Source: Treponema sp.
Lineage (GTDB): Bacteria; Spirochaetota; Spirochaetia; Treponematales; Breznakiellaceae
DNA length: 11,935 bases
Assembly: GCA_020216655.1 (NCBI GenBank)
Contig: JAIWNU010000102.1
Location: 1 to 11,935 of the forward strand
Direction of reading: 5' to 3'
In this document: positions 6,010-11,935 of the stretch, piece by piece
Layout: the number at the start of each line of letters is the position of its first letter
Numbering within the stretch: the first letter of the stretch is position 1
Position numbers and translations under genes: made by a program
The notes under the pieces: generated by a model
Seen by the model: the letters and a program-made list of their open reading frames with translations, nothing else
What the model was told of the DNA's origin: nothing
Database searches by the model: none

Positions 6010-6891
6010 CTAATATTCCACTTTCCGTTCCACAAAGCGGAACTGGAGGGCGCTGAGTACAATGACGATGAGCATCAAGATTACCGACTGGGCTGCGGAA
6101 CTGCCGAGGTCGAGGTTAATCACCCCATCTTTGTAGACCTTATAGACAAGAATATTAGTTGCCTGGTTGGGTCCTCCGGAGGTCACCTGGTGAATTATAG
6201 GGAATGTTTCGAAAAAGGCGTACACCAGGTTCATGACAAGCAGGTAGAAGGTAGTTGGCGAAAGCAGGGGGAACACAACCCGCCAGAAACGGGTAAAAGG
6301 ACCGCCGCCGTCAATAGCAGCTGCCTCAATAAGCGATAATGGAACATTCTGCAATCCCGCTAAAAAAAAGACAAAGTTATAGGATATCTGTTTCCAGCTG
6401 GAAGCGAGGGTAACTAAAAAGAGCGCCTGGCCGCTCTTAACTAAATAATTCCAGTTGATACCCATTTTTTTGAGCTGATAGGAAACAATACCCACCGTGG
6501 GGTTGAATAAAAACATCCACAAGACTCCCGCTACGAGAGTAGAAACTGCATATGGCCAGACCAGCATGGTGGTATAAAAGGTTTTTCCTGCTATATGTTT
6601 ATTTGCCTGGACTGCTAAAAAAAGAGAGATGGTCAGGGCAGAAAAGGCTACCATGATTGCAAACTTAAAAGACAAAATAAGGGAATCGATATACTGAGGG
6701 TTTTGTAATAGTTTGATGTAATTTTCCAGTCCCACAAAAATAAGGGAAATTCCAAAGGCATCCTGTATAAAAAGGGACTGGTACAGGGCCATAAAGGCGG
6801 GCCAAAAGAAAAAGATGGCTACGATTATCATCTGAGGAAGCACCAGCACATAGGGTAAGGTCTTATTGTGAAAGGCATACTGTTTAGTCAT
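6010..6891 (-). CDS. ugpA: Glycerol-3-phosphate/glycerophosphodiester ABC transporter permease UgpA
   Basis: This is the MalF-type partner of UgpE, 293 residues from the chosen start. It begins 'KTLPYVLVLPQ', very like known UgpA proteins, then has six membrane spans. The EAA loop EAAAIDGGGPFTRFWRVVFP is at about 189-208. Two ATGs are in frame: 6900 and 6891. The AAAGGA element lies 8 nt before the second but overlaps the first, so 6891 is preferred. Upstream, between ugpB and this gene, is a strong hairpin (6913-6943) that probably lowers permease expression relative to UgpB. No gene for the ATPase UgpC is present in the operon. Confidence 0.9.
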   Translation of the reverse strand: MTKQYAFHNKTLPYVLVLPQMIIVAIFFFWPAFMALYQSLFIQDAFGISLIFVGLENYIKLLQNPQYIDSLILSFKFAIMVAFSALTISLFLAVQANKHIAGKTFYTTMLVWPYAVSTLVAGVLWMFLFNPTVGIVSYQLKKMGINWNYLVKSGQALFLVTLASSWKQISYNFVFFLAGLQNVPLSLIEAAAIDGGGPFTRFWRVVFPLLSPTTFYLLVMNLVYAFFETFPIIHQVTSGGPNQATNILVYKVYKDGVINLDLGSSAAQSVILMLIVIVLSALQFRFVERKVEY

Positions 6892-6912
6892 GGGACGCAT
6901 CCTTTAACGCAC

Positions 6913-6943
6913 AAAGGCTACCCGCATGATGCAGGCAGCCTTT
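6913..6943 (-). promoter_or_regulatory. Strong intercistronic hairpin between ugpB and ugpA
   Basis: In the 74-nt gap after ugpB the transcript can form a stem of up to 15 bp. The left arm begins AAAGGCTGCC and the right arm ends GGTAGCCTTT. Only two G-U pairs interrupt the match, and the loop is minimal. No U-tract follows directly (GTGCG comes next), so it is more likely an mRNA-stabilising or attenuating structure than a full terminator. Such hairpins behind binding-protein genes commonly raise the binding protein over the membrane subunits. That role here is inferred. Confidence 0.75.
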
Positions 6944-6965
6944 ATGTCAATTGGTGAACATGTTG

Positions 6966-8267
6966 CTATTTGTTGATCCGTTCAAACTCTCTGAGTTTTT
7001 CGTTCCCCAGTTTAACCATCATGTCTAGCCCGTCTTTTACGGATATTTTACCGTCCAGAATGGCTTCCCACTGCTCATCCTCTATGGTACGAATCTGGGG
7101 CATAAAGCCGAAGCGGAGTCCCATGGTATTCTGGGTGGGGGCCTTGTTCAGAAGCTGTTTAATAGCCACTTCGGGGCCGGGATTGTCGTTGTAGTAGCCC
7201 TGTTTTTTTGTCAGTTCATAGGCAGCGGTTGTAATGGGCAGATAACCAGTCTGCTGGTGCCAGAATGCCTGGGTTTCGGGTTTGGACAGGAAGCTAAAGA
7301 ATTTTGCCACCGCTTTGTAAACCTTTTGGTCCTTCTGGGTCATAACCCAGAGACTTGCGCCGCCAATGATAGAGTTTTGGGGAGCTCCCTTAACATCGGG
7401 ATAGTAGGGCAGCATAGCTACACCAAAGTCAAATTTGCAGGTTGCCTTCATCGACCCGTAGCCGCCGATGGACTCAAAGTGGAGCGGCACCGTGCCGGAA
7501 GTAAAGAGCGAGTTTGCCTTGTTTTCCCGGCCGCCATATTTGAAGACCCCTTCTTTGGCCATCTGATACAGGTTTTCAAAATGTTTTACCTGCAAGGGTC
7601 CATTAAACACAAGCTGGGTGTCCAGTCCATCGAATCCATTGGATTTAGTTCCAAACGGTACATTGTGCCAGGCAGAAAAGTTTTCAAGCTGAATCCAGGA
7701 AATCCAGTTGGTGGTAAAGCCCGCTTCGTATCCTGCGGCCTTAAGTTTTTTAGCTACATCGAAGAATTCAGGCCATGTCTTTGGTGGTTTTTCAGGGTCC
7801 AGGCCAGCCTTGCGGAAGGCATCCTTGTTGTAGTACATGACCGCGGTAGAGGAGTTAAAGGGCATGGAAAGCATTTCGCCCTTGGATGTTGAATAGTAGC
7901 TTGTGATGGTGGGAATGTATGCTTTAGGATCAAAGGGTTCCTTTTGTTCAGCCATGAGCTGGTATACCGGTTTGATGGCTCCCTTAGCGCTCATCATGGT
8001 GGCGGTTCCAACTTCATATACCTGGAGTATGGCCGGCGGCGTTCCTGAACGGAAGGCGGCTATACCGGCGTTCATGGTATCCGCGTAGCTGCCCTTATAC
8101 ACGGGAGTTACCACATACTCACTTTGGCTTTTGTTGAACATGTCGCAGACCTGGGCGGTAATTTCACCGTTTTTTCCACCCATGGCATGCCAGAACTCGA
8201 TCGTGGTCTGGGCAAATATTGTGCTTGCCAGACCTGCAAGGGCTGCGAAAAGGTACACCTTTTTCAT
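6966..8267 (-). CDS. ugpB: Glycerol-3-phosphate/glycerophosphodiester-binding periplasmic protein UgpB
   Basis: A 433-residue family 1 solute-binding protein of usual UgpB length. Residues 1-19 are a Sec signal peptide ending IFA, with cleavage probably before Q20; no lipobox is present, so the protein should be soluble in the periplasm. The mature start TTIEFWHAMGG and the blocks 'GGASLWVMTQK', 'FFSFLSKPETQAFWHQQTGYLPIT', 'AAYELTKKQGYY' and 'LRFGFMPQIRTIEDEQ' are characteristic of UgpB rather than general maltose-type proteins. It would bind sn-glycerol-3-phosphate or glycerophosphocholine-type diesters and pass them to UgpAE. The ATG at 8267 follows AAGGAG by about 7 nt. The 198-bp region upstream has repeats and a candidate promoter, indicating its own regulation in addition to any read-through from ugpQ. 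Confidence 0.93.
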   Translation of the reverse strand: MKKVYLFAALAGLASTIFAQTTIEFWHAMGGKNGEITAQVCDMFNKSQSEYVVTPVYKGSYADTMNAGIAAFRSGTPPAILQVYEVGTATMMSAKGAIKPVYQLMAEQKEPFDPKAYIPTITSYYSTSKGEMLSMPFNSSTAVMYYNKDAFRKAGLDPEKPPKTWPEFFDVAKKLKAAGYEAGFTTNWISWIQLENFSAWHNVPFGTKSNGFDGLDTQLVFNGPLQVKHFENLYQMAKEGVFKYGGRENKANSLFTSGTVPLHFESIGGYGSMKATCKFDFGVAMLPYYPDVKGAPQNSIIGGASLWVMTQKDQKVYKAVAKFFSFLSKPETQAFWHQQTGYLPITTAAYELTKKQGYYNDNPGPEVAIKQLLNKAPTQNTMGLRFGFMPQIRTIEDEQWEAILDGKISVKDGLDMMVKLGNEKLREFERINK

Positions 8268-8301
8268 ACACCACTCCTTTTTTGTGTAACGATTCTTTCT
8301 C

Positions 8302-8327
8302 AGAGCTATCGCTATGGATAAAGCTCT
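8302..8327 (-). promoter_or_regulatory. Imperfect hairpin in the ugpB leader
   Basis: On the minus strand AGAGCTTTATC (8327-8317) can pair with GATAGCTCT (8310-8302) around CATAGC, with a 2-nt bulge. It falls in the predicted 5' leader, about 35-60 nt before the ugpB start codon and clear of its Shine-Dalgarno. It may stabilise the message or be a control element. It does not resemble a known riboswitch that I can recognise. Confidence 0.3.
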
Positions 8328-8376
8328 TTCGGGTTACAGCAAAATATAGCTTACGCCCGAACCGAAAAATAGGCAA
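8328..8376 (-). promoter_or_regulatory. Candidate ugpB promoter with a flanking 6-bp dyad
   Basis: The minus strand reads TTGCCT (8371-8376), 17 bp, then TAAGCT (8348-8353). The -35 matches four consensus positions and the -10 three, so the promoter is weak by consensus; an overlapping TATATT offers an alternative -10 with poorer spacing. The dyad TTCGGG/CCCGAA (8328-8333 and 8356-8361) brackets the -10 region and could be an operator. No gene lies in 8268-8465: this promoter region, the leader hairpin, the 12-bp tandem repeat and a weak 5-bp stem after ugpQ (8440-8455) are all I see there. Confidence 0.3.
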
Positions 8377-8396
8377 GAAAAATTGATGTTTTCTTG

Positions 8397-8420
8397 TAAA
8401 CCTATGGTTAAACCTATGGT
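8397..8420. repeat. Perfect tandem 12-bp repeat upstream of ugpB
   Basis: Two exact head-to-tail copies of TAAACCTATGGT (plus strand; ACCATAGGTTTA on the minus strand) occupy 8397-8408 and 8409-8420. They lie 20-45 bp upstream of the candidate ugpB -35, a typical activator position. The core ACCATAGG also occurs at the pncA promoter (11530-11537 region). Tandem direct repeats of about one helical turn recall response-regulator boxes such as those of PhoB, which controls ugp in Escherichia coli, but the sequence does not match the PhoB consensus, so no regulator is named. Confidence 0.65.
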
Positions 8421-8465
8421 GGTGTTTCTGTGTAAAGAAATAGTTAGGAGACTATGAGTGTGGCG

Positions 8466-9353
8466 TTAAATTTTGATCCGATCGGGCATATCGGTAATGA
8501 TGCCGGTGACGCCCCAGGATACGAGGTCCCGGGCAAGTTGAGGATCGTTAACGGTCCACACCTGGGTAAGCCGGCCGCGATTCCGTTCAGCGGCGACCAG
8601 TTCCGGATTTACCATGGAATAGCGGGGATGCCAGGCTTCGTGTCCAGATTTTCCCGCGATATCTGGGAGATATTGGTCTATTAAGGTTGTGGTGTAAGGA
8701 GGGCTTGCCTCTTCCACAAGAAAACCTACAGGGATAGAGGGTTTAAGTTCCTTGAATCGTTTGAGGGTTGGTGGGTTAAAAGATGACACAATCACATTCC
8801 GGGCCATGTCATAGCGGTCGATACAGTCCGCCACCAGGGCTTCAATACCGTTGTTGTCAGCTGCATCGCTGTTGGCAGTACCGCCGTTGGTGAAATCGCT
8901 ATCGGCAAAACCGCCGCTGGCGGTACAATAGGGGGCCTTGATTTCCACATTAACGATAAAGTCCGCCGGAGCCCGGTCTTTAACCAGAGAAAACACTTCT
9001 TCCAGGGTTGGGATCATGATAAATGGATAGTGGGGAATATGGCCCTGGAGAGGCTCTGCCATGGGCGAGAACCGAGCGGCCGCATTCAGTTCCCTCAGTT
9101 CAGCAAAAAGCAGGTCCCGTACAGCCCCGGTCCCATCGGTGGTGCCGTCTACGGTAAAATCATGGATAATGACCAGTTCCCTATCTGCAGAAAGCTGAAC
9201 ATCAAGTTCTATACCGTCAGCTCCTTGTTGTATAGCAAGCTCAAAGGCTGGAATAGTATTCATCGGGGCATAGGCTCTGCTGCCTCGGTGTCCGTAAACC
9301 AGGGGCCGTTTATCCAGAAAGGCTTGTATCACATAGTTTGTATCGGTTCCCAT
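8466..9353 (-). CDS. ugpQ: Cytoplasmic glycerophosphodiester phosphodiesterase (UgpQ-type)
   Basis: This 295-residue GDPD-family enzyme hydrolyses glycerophosphodiesters to glycerol-3-phosphate and an alcohol. GHRG gives H22-R23, IELDV gives the metal pair E49/D51, HDFTVDGTTDG gives H64-D65, NVEIK gives E137, and the C-terminal VWTVND plus GVTGIITDMPD complete the TIM-barrel signature. No signal peptide is seen, so it acts in the cytosol, as UgpQ does on substrates imported by UgpBAEC. Two oddities: the usual PENT after the HRG is PMNT (M31), and residues 143-169 form a low-complexity insert with a duplicated GG-[FT]-A-[DN]-SD unit. The start lies 2 nt after the pncB stop with a Shine-Dalgarno (GGGAGA) inside pncB, so it is coupled to the NAD-salvage genes. 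The ugpB gene follows 198 bp downstream on the same strand. Confidence 0.9.
   Translation of the reverse strand: MGTDTNYVIQAFLDKRPLVYGHRGSRAYAPMNTIPAFELAIQQGADGIELDVQLSADRELVIIHDFTVDGTTDGTGAVRDLLFAELRELNAAARFSPMAEPLQGHIPHYPFIMIPTLEEVFSLVKDRAPADFIVNVEIKAPYCTASGGFADSDFTNGGTANSDAADNNGIEALVADCIDRYDMARNVIVSSFNPPTLKRFKELKPSIPVGFLVEEASPPYTTTLIDQYLPDIAGKSGHEAWHPRYSMVNPELVAAERNRGRLTQVWTVNDPQLARDLVSWGVTGIITDMPDRIKI
8856..8915 (-). repeat. Imperfect 30-bp tandem duplication inside ugpQ
   Basis: Two in-frame 30-bp units encode GGFADSDFTN and GGTANSDAAD (residues 147-166). They share GGCGGT, TGCC and AGCGAT at matching positions and have diverged elsewhere. The repeat falls in a surface loop after the metal ligand E137, where other members have a short connection, so it is probably a tolerated linker expansion. 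Confidence 0.6.
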
Positions 9354-9355
9354 GA

Positions 9356-10834
9356 TTATTCTCCCAGATATTCCTGGATCAACTGCAGTTTAAGGTCCCG
9401 CAGCTGCTCAGAGATGGAAACTTTATAGATATGGGGATTAAGAATCCGTTTGTAACTGCCATCAAAACGGTCAAGGCTGAGCCGTACCCGCTGCTGGATG
9501 GATTTTAATGTTGGGTGGTCCTGAATCAGTTCACCGCCCTTCATACGAGGTTTGAGCAGGGGCTCTATATTGCCCTGTGGAGTGTAATGAAAGTGCCGAT
9601 AGTCCGCCGCTGGGTGCCAGAAGGCATATTCGACTCCCTTTTTTATAATGTCTTCCGGTGCATCGTTTTTATTGGCCAGTTTCTGATCCAGGGTCATCAC
9701 ATCTGCCTCGGCCATTCCTTCTGGGCTGTAGAGGCGCCAAACCTGTTTTACTCCCGGATTAGTTGTCTTTTCAGGATTATCGGAGAATTTGATGGTAGGC
9801 TGCAGGTTCCCGTCCGCTACCTGCCGGGCTGCAAGTTTATAAACCCCGGTAAAGGCCGCTTCAGTGCCGCCGGTTACCATATTGGTACCCACCCCCCAGC
9901 TATCGATAGGGGCCTTGGCTGCCGTTAAGGTTTGGATAATGGATTCATCCAGATCATTCGATACCGCGATGGTCGCATTTTTTAAGCCCGCCGCATCCAG
10001 GGCCTTGCGGACTTCTACCGAAAGATAATGAATATCTCCCGAATCAAGTCGTACCCCAAATTTCTTGCCCTGGGCCGCGAGTTTTTTCCCAACCTTAATG
10101 GCATTTTTAATGCCGCTGTCCAGGGTATCGTAGGTATCGATTAAAAAAACAGTTCTATCCGGGTAGGTTTCTGCATAGGCTTCAAAAGCTGCTTCTTCCG
10201 AGGGAAAGGACATAATCCACGAGTGGGCCATGGTTCCCATAACGGGGATCCCATAGGTTTTTCCCGCGAGGACGTTGGATGTTCCGCTGGCCCCTCCAAT
10301 AAAAGCCGCCCGGGATGCGGACATGGCGCCGTCAGGGCCCTGGGCCCGGCGGAGGCCAAACTCCATGATGGTGCCTTTTCCGGAAGCCAGGTACACCCGG
10401 GCTGTTTTAGTCGCGATAAGGCTCTGGAAATTGATGGTGTTAAGCAGCATCCCTTCTATTATTTGAGCTTCTATGAGGTTTGCATCGATGCGGATGAGGG
10501 GCTCCTGGGGAAAAACGACAGTCCCTTCGTCCATGGCCCAGACATCTCCGGTAAACCGGAAGGTCTTAAGATATGCAAGAAAGTCCTTGTCAAAATAGGA
10601 GAGGCTCGCCAGGTACTCCAGATCTTCCGATGAAAAGCGAAAATGAGCGAGCTTGTCGAGAAATGTCTCGAGTCCTGCGAAGACCGAAAAGCCGCCATTA
10701 AAGGGCTGGCGGCGGAAAAACATATCAAAGACTGCCCGATGGTTCATGCCCCGTTTCCAGTAGCCCTGGGCCATGGTAAGTTCGTAAAAATCGGTGAAGA
10801 GTGCCGATTGGGGGCAAAAGCTCGCTTCTTGCAT
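9356..10834 (-). CDS. pncB: Nicotinate phosphoribosyltransferase
   Basis: A 492-residue enzyme converting nicotinate, PRPP and ATP to nicotinate mononucleotide, the entry step of the Preiss-Handler NAD pathway. It has the N-terminal TDFYELTMAQGY signature, EFGLRRAQGPDGAMSASRAA at about 158-177, the active-site histidine in MAHSW (H204), the phosphate-binding RLDSGD at 262-267 and GVGTNMVTGG at 314-323. Length and motifs match the longer bacterial class (about 480-500 residues) rather than the 400-residue Escherichia coli form. The ATG is preceded by AAGGAG 9 nt upstream. It follows pncA by 25 bp and precedes ugpQ by 2 bp, so all three form one transcript. Its substrate is the product of PncA. 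Confidence 0.95.
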   Translation of the reverse strand: MQEASFCPQSALFTDFYELTMAQGYWKRGMNHRAVFDMFFRRQPFNGGFSVFAGLETFLDKLAHFRFSSEDLEYLASLSYFDKDFLAYLKTFRFTGDVWAMDEGTVVFPQEPLIRIDANLIEAQIIEGMLLNTINFQSLIATKTARVYLASGKGTIMEFGLRRAQGPDGAMSASRAAFIGGASGTSNVLAGKTYGIPVMGTMAHSWIMSFPSEEAAFEAYAETYPDRTVFLIDTYDTLDSGIKNAIKVGKKLAAQGKKFGVRLDSGDIHYLSVEVRKALDAAGLKNATIAVSNDLDESIIQTLTAAKAPIDSWGVGTNMVTGGTEAAFTGVYKLAARQVADGNLQPTIKFSDNPEKTTNPGVKQVWRLYSPEGMAEADVMTLDQKLANKNDAPEDIIKKGVEYAFWHPAADYRHFHYTPQGNIEPLLKPRMKGGELIQDHPTLKSIQQRVRLSLDRFDGSYKRILNPHIYKVSISEQLRDLKLQLIQEYLGE

Positions 10835-10859
10835 GTATTCTACTCCTTGTTTCTGGTTT

Positions 10860-11510
10860 TTAGATAATCTTGGCTGAGTCGATAAAAGAGACTCCTGCGG
10901 CTTCTAACTCTACCAGGGCTTTATGCAAAGAACCTGCAGGATAGTCTACTCCTCGCACCGCATCTGACACAATCATGACCTCAAAGCCGAGGCGCCGGGC
11001 ATCCAGCGCGCTGTATTTGACACAGTAGTCGGTTGCAAGTCCTGTTACGAGAATTTTTGAGACCCCAAGTCCTTTGAGATAAAATTCGAGGCCCGTGGGA
11101 GTACAGCGGTCGTTTTCGAAGAAAGCTGAATATGAATCCAGATAGGGCCTAAAACCTTTTCGGACTATGAGCCGAATGGGATTAAGGTTCAGTTCAGGAT
11201 GAAAATCCGCACCCTTGGTTCCCTGAACGCAATGATCCGGCCAAATTCCCTGTTCCTCTCCGGGCGCCGCATGGGTAGAAGAAAAAGAACAGTGGTTTCG
11301 TGGGTGCCAATCCTGGGTTGCTATGACAGGTACTCCCTGCTTTTCACAAAGAGCCGATAGCCTATTTATAGGACTGAGTATTTCATTTGCATCAGCAACC
11401 GCCAAAGCCCCCGGCTCAGAAATGCTTCCGTCTTTGTCGTGATGGGGCGGACAAAAATCGTTCTGAACATCGATGATGAGCAGGGCTGTATCACTAGAAA
11501 GCAAGGCCAT
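10860..11510 (-). CDS. pncA: Nicotinamidase
   Basis: This 216-residue isochorismatase-fold amidase converts nicotinamide to nicotinate plus ammonia for NAD salvage. The catalytic triad is visible as D14 (LIIDVQNDF), K118 (VRKGF) and C163 (ATDYCV). The metal site is D67-W-H69 in TQDWHPRNH, with H93 after WPDHC. The cis-peptide-type GLATDYC context and the WPDHCVQGT block make PncA the specific call rather than a general cysteine hydrolase. The ATG at 11510 has GGAGG 6 nt upstream. It is the first gene of a pncA-pncB-ugpQ unit. A 7-bp inverted repeat spans its ribosome-binding site and start codon. Confidence 0.95.
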   Translation of the reverse strand: MALLSSDTALLIIDVQNDFCPPHHDKDGSISEPGALAVADANEILSPINRLSALCEKQGVPVIATQDWHPRNHCSFSSTHAAPGEEQGIWPDHCVQGTKGADFHPELNLNPIRLIVRKGFRPYLDSYSAFFENDRCTPTGLEFYLKGLGVSKILVTGLATDYCVKYSALDARRLGFEVMIVSDAVRGVDYPAGSLHKALVELEAAGVSFIDSAKII

Positions 11511-11535
11511 AGGGATCCTCCATGTTGTCCTATGG
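11507..11535 (-). promoter_or_regulatory. Inverted repeat spanning the pncA start and ribosome-binding site
   Basis: CCATAGG and CCTATGG (11529-11535 and 11507-11513) are perfect 7-bp inverted arms with a 15-nt spacer that contains the pncA Shine-Dalgarno. The second arm includes the start codon. It could be a two-half-site operator or an RNA hairpin that hides the start. The upstream arm is part of ACCATAGG, the core also found in tandem before ugpB. Confidence 0.4.
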
Positions 11536-11560
11536 TATCCTAAGAGGGGCGGTCCTACAA
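11532..11560 (-). promoter_or_regulatory. Weak candidate promoter for pncA-pncB-ugpQ
   Basis: The minus strand reads TTGTAG (11555-11560), 17 bp, then TACCAT (11532-11537), which matches three and four consensus positions. The -10 overlaps the ACCATAGG motif. Only 55 bp separate pncA from the upstream gene, no terminator is seen there, and read-through from the EAL gene is a fair alternative. Confidence 0.3.
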
Positions 11561-11565
11561 GAGTT

Positions 11566-11935
11566 TTAGATACTTTCGAGCTCTTCTATATCATTTTGTT
11601 GAGATGCTTCATCATCCTGTTCAAACTCCGCTAAATCCAAGGGGATACAGTTTTTTTCATTCATAATAAAACTGCGGAATAGAAACACAAGAAAGAGTTT
11701 ACTGATAAAATACCCTTGAATGGCATCGCAGCCCCGTCGCTTCAGGGCATCCAGCTGTTCCTGGGTTTCTACCCCTTCGGCTATAGAAACCAATCCAAAG
11801 GAACGGGCCATGGAAACGACTGCAAGGGCTACTGATCCATTCTGCAGATCCCGAGCGGGGGCTGGCTCTTTTAGTTTTAGTCCCCCTATCATATCGGAAC
11901 GCAAATGGTCCACAAAGGATTTATCGATTTTAAGG
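11566..11935 (-). CDS. EAL-domain protein (cyclic-di-GMP phosphodiesterase type), C-terminal part only
   Basis: The frame is open to the right edge of the window, and 122 residues plus the stop are visible. They are the C-terminal part of an EAL domain: LKIDKSFV at the edge, AVVSMARSFGLVSIAEGVETQEQL in the middle and GCDAIQGYFISK near the end, retaining the lysine of IDK, the glutamate of AEGVE and the glutamine of QGY that help bind metal and cyclic-di-GMP. The EAL motif itself and any sensory or GGDEF domains lie outside the window, so activity cannot be judged. The usual SKP is SKL, and the last 40 residues are unusual: a hydrophobic run (LFLVFLFRSFI) then an acidic tail (about 10 D/E of the last 22). 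An internal GTG at 11913 is not a start. The stop lies 55 bp before pncA. Confidence 0.85.
   Translation of the reverse strand, partial: LKIDKSFVDHLRSDMIGGLKLKEPAPARDLQNGSVALAVVSMARSFGLVSIAEGVETQEQLDALKRRGCDAIQGYFISKLFLVFLFRSFIMNEKNCIPLDLAEFEQDDEASQQNDIEELESI

Noticed and set aside
5893..6339. Plus-strand open frame of 148 codons opposite ugpA/ugpE
   Set aside because: It is antisense to two membrane protein genes and its composition looks like the complement of hydrophobic codons. No independent support.
7257..7892. Plus-strand open frame of 211 codons opposite ugpB
   Set aside because: It lies entirely antisense to a well-conserved gene, has no ribosome-binding site and no recognisable domain. 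It is a shadow of ugpB codon usage.
8397..8420. PhoB (Pho) box before ugpB
   Set aside because: The tandem layout is suggestive, but the sequence and 12-bp period do not match the PhoB consensus. Only the repeat is reported.
8268..8465. Possible riboswitch in the ugpB leader
   Set aside because: There is one imperfect hairpin and repeats, but no multi-helix architecture or known riboswitch core that I can recognise, and no terminator/anti-terminator pair.
10223..10633. Plus-strand open frame of 136 codons opposite pncB
   Set aside because: It is antisense to conserved catalytic regions of pncB and has no domain or promoter of its own.
11566..11913. A 115-residue gene starting at GTG 11913
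   Set aside because: The frame continues upstream with LKIDKSF, a core EAL-domain motif, so the GTG is an internal valine and the gene is cut by the window edge.

Overview
The window looks like ordinary chromosome from a free-living or host-associated spirochaete. A Treponema/Gracilinema-type member of the Spirochaetales is my best guess. That is inferred from the mixture of genes (an Ugp-type importer without its ATPase, a TtcA-like PP-loop protein, an EAL-domain protein, a GT-B-like protein of the kind I associate with treponemes), from moderate GC content, and from AT-rich intergenic regions with clear Shine-Dalgarno sequences. No rRNA or other definitive marker is present. I see no mobile element, CRISPR array, tRNA or phage gene.

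Left part (1-2914). A large GT-B-fold glycosyltransferase-like gene runs leftward off the edge of the window. A 195-bp intergenic region with two perfect inverted repeats separates it from a rightward pair: a TetR-family regulator whose last codons overlap the start of a compact TtcA-family PP-loop ATPase. The divergent layout and the 12+12-bp dyad suggest that the regulator controls itself and perhaps the glycosyltransferase-like gene.

Middle (2934-4430, leftward). A two-gene amino-acid importer consists of a lipoprotein substrate-binding protein followed by a HisM-type permease. It has no ATPase gene. Its promoter overlaps the terminator of the gene upstream.

Right-centre (4513-8267, leftward). 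A glycerol-3-phosphate/glycerophosphodiester importer unit runs ugpB-ugpA-ugpE-thpR. A strong hairpin lies between ugpB and ugpA, and thpR (RNA 2',3'-cyclic phosphodiesterase) begins 3 nt after ugpE. Again there is no ATPase (ugpC) gene. The unit ends at a rho-independent terminator.

Right (8466-11510, leftward). A tight run of pncA-pncB-ugpQ contains nicotinamidase, nicotinate phosphoribosyltransferase and glycerophosphodiester phosphodiesterase. PncA and PncB form the two-step nicotinamide-to-NaMN salvage route. UgpQ would cleave the glycerophosphodiesters brought in by UgpBAE to give glycerol-3-phosphate. An octamer, ACCATAGG, occurs once at the pncA promoter and twice in a perfect 12-bp tandem repeat upstream of ugpB, which hints at shared control. 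The window ends inside an EAL-domain (cyclic-di-GMP phosphodiesterase type) gene with an unusual C-terminal tail.

Most of the window is well-understood metabolism. The parts least explained by known biology are the GT-B-like/TetR/PP-loop cluster at the left, the repeated control motifs around pncA and ugpB, and the placement of thpR inside an ugp operon.
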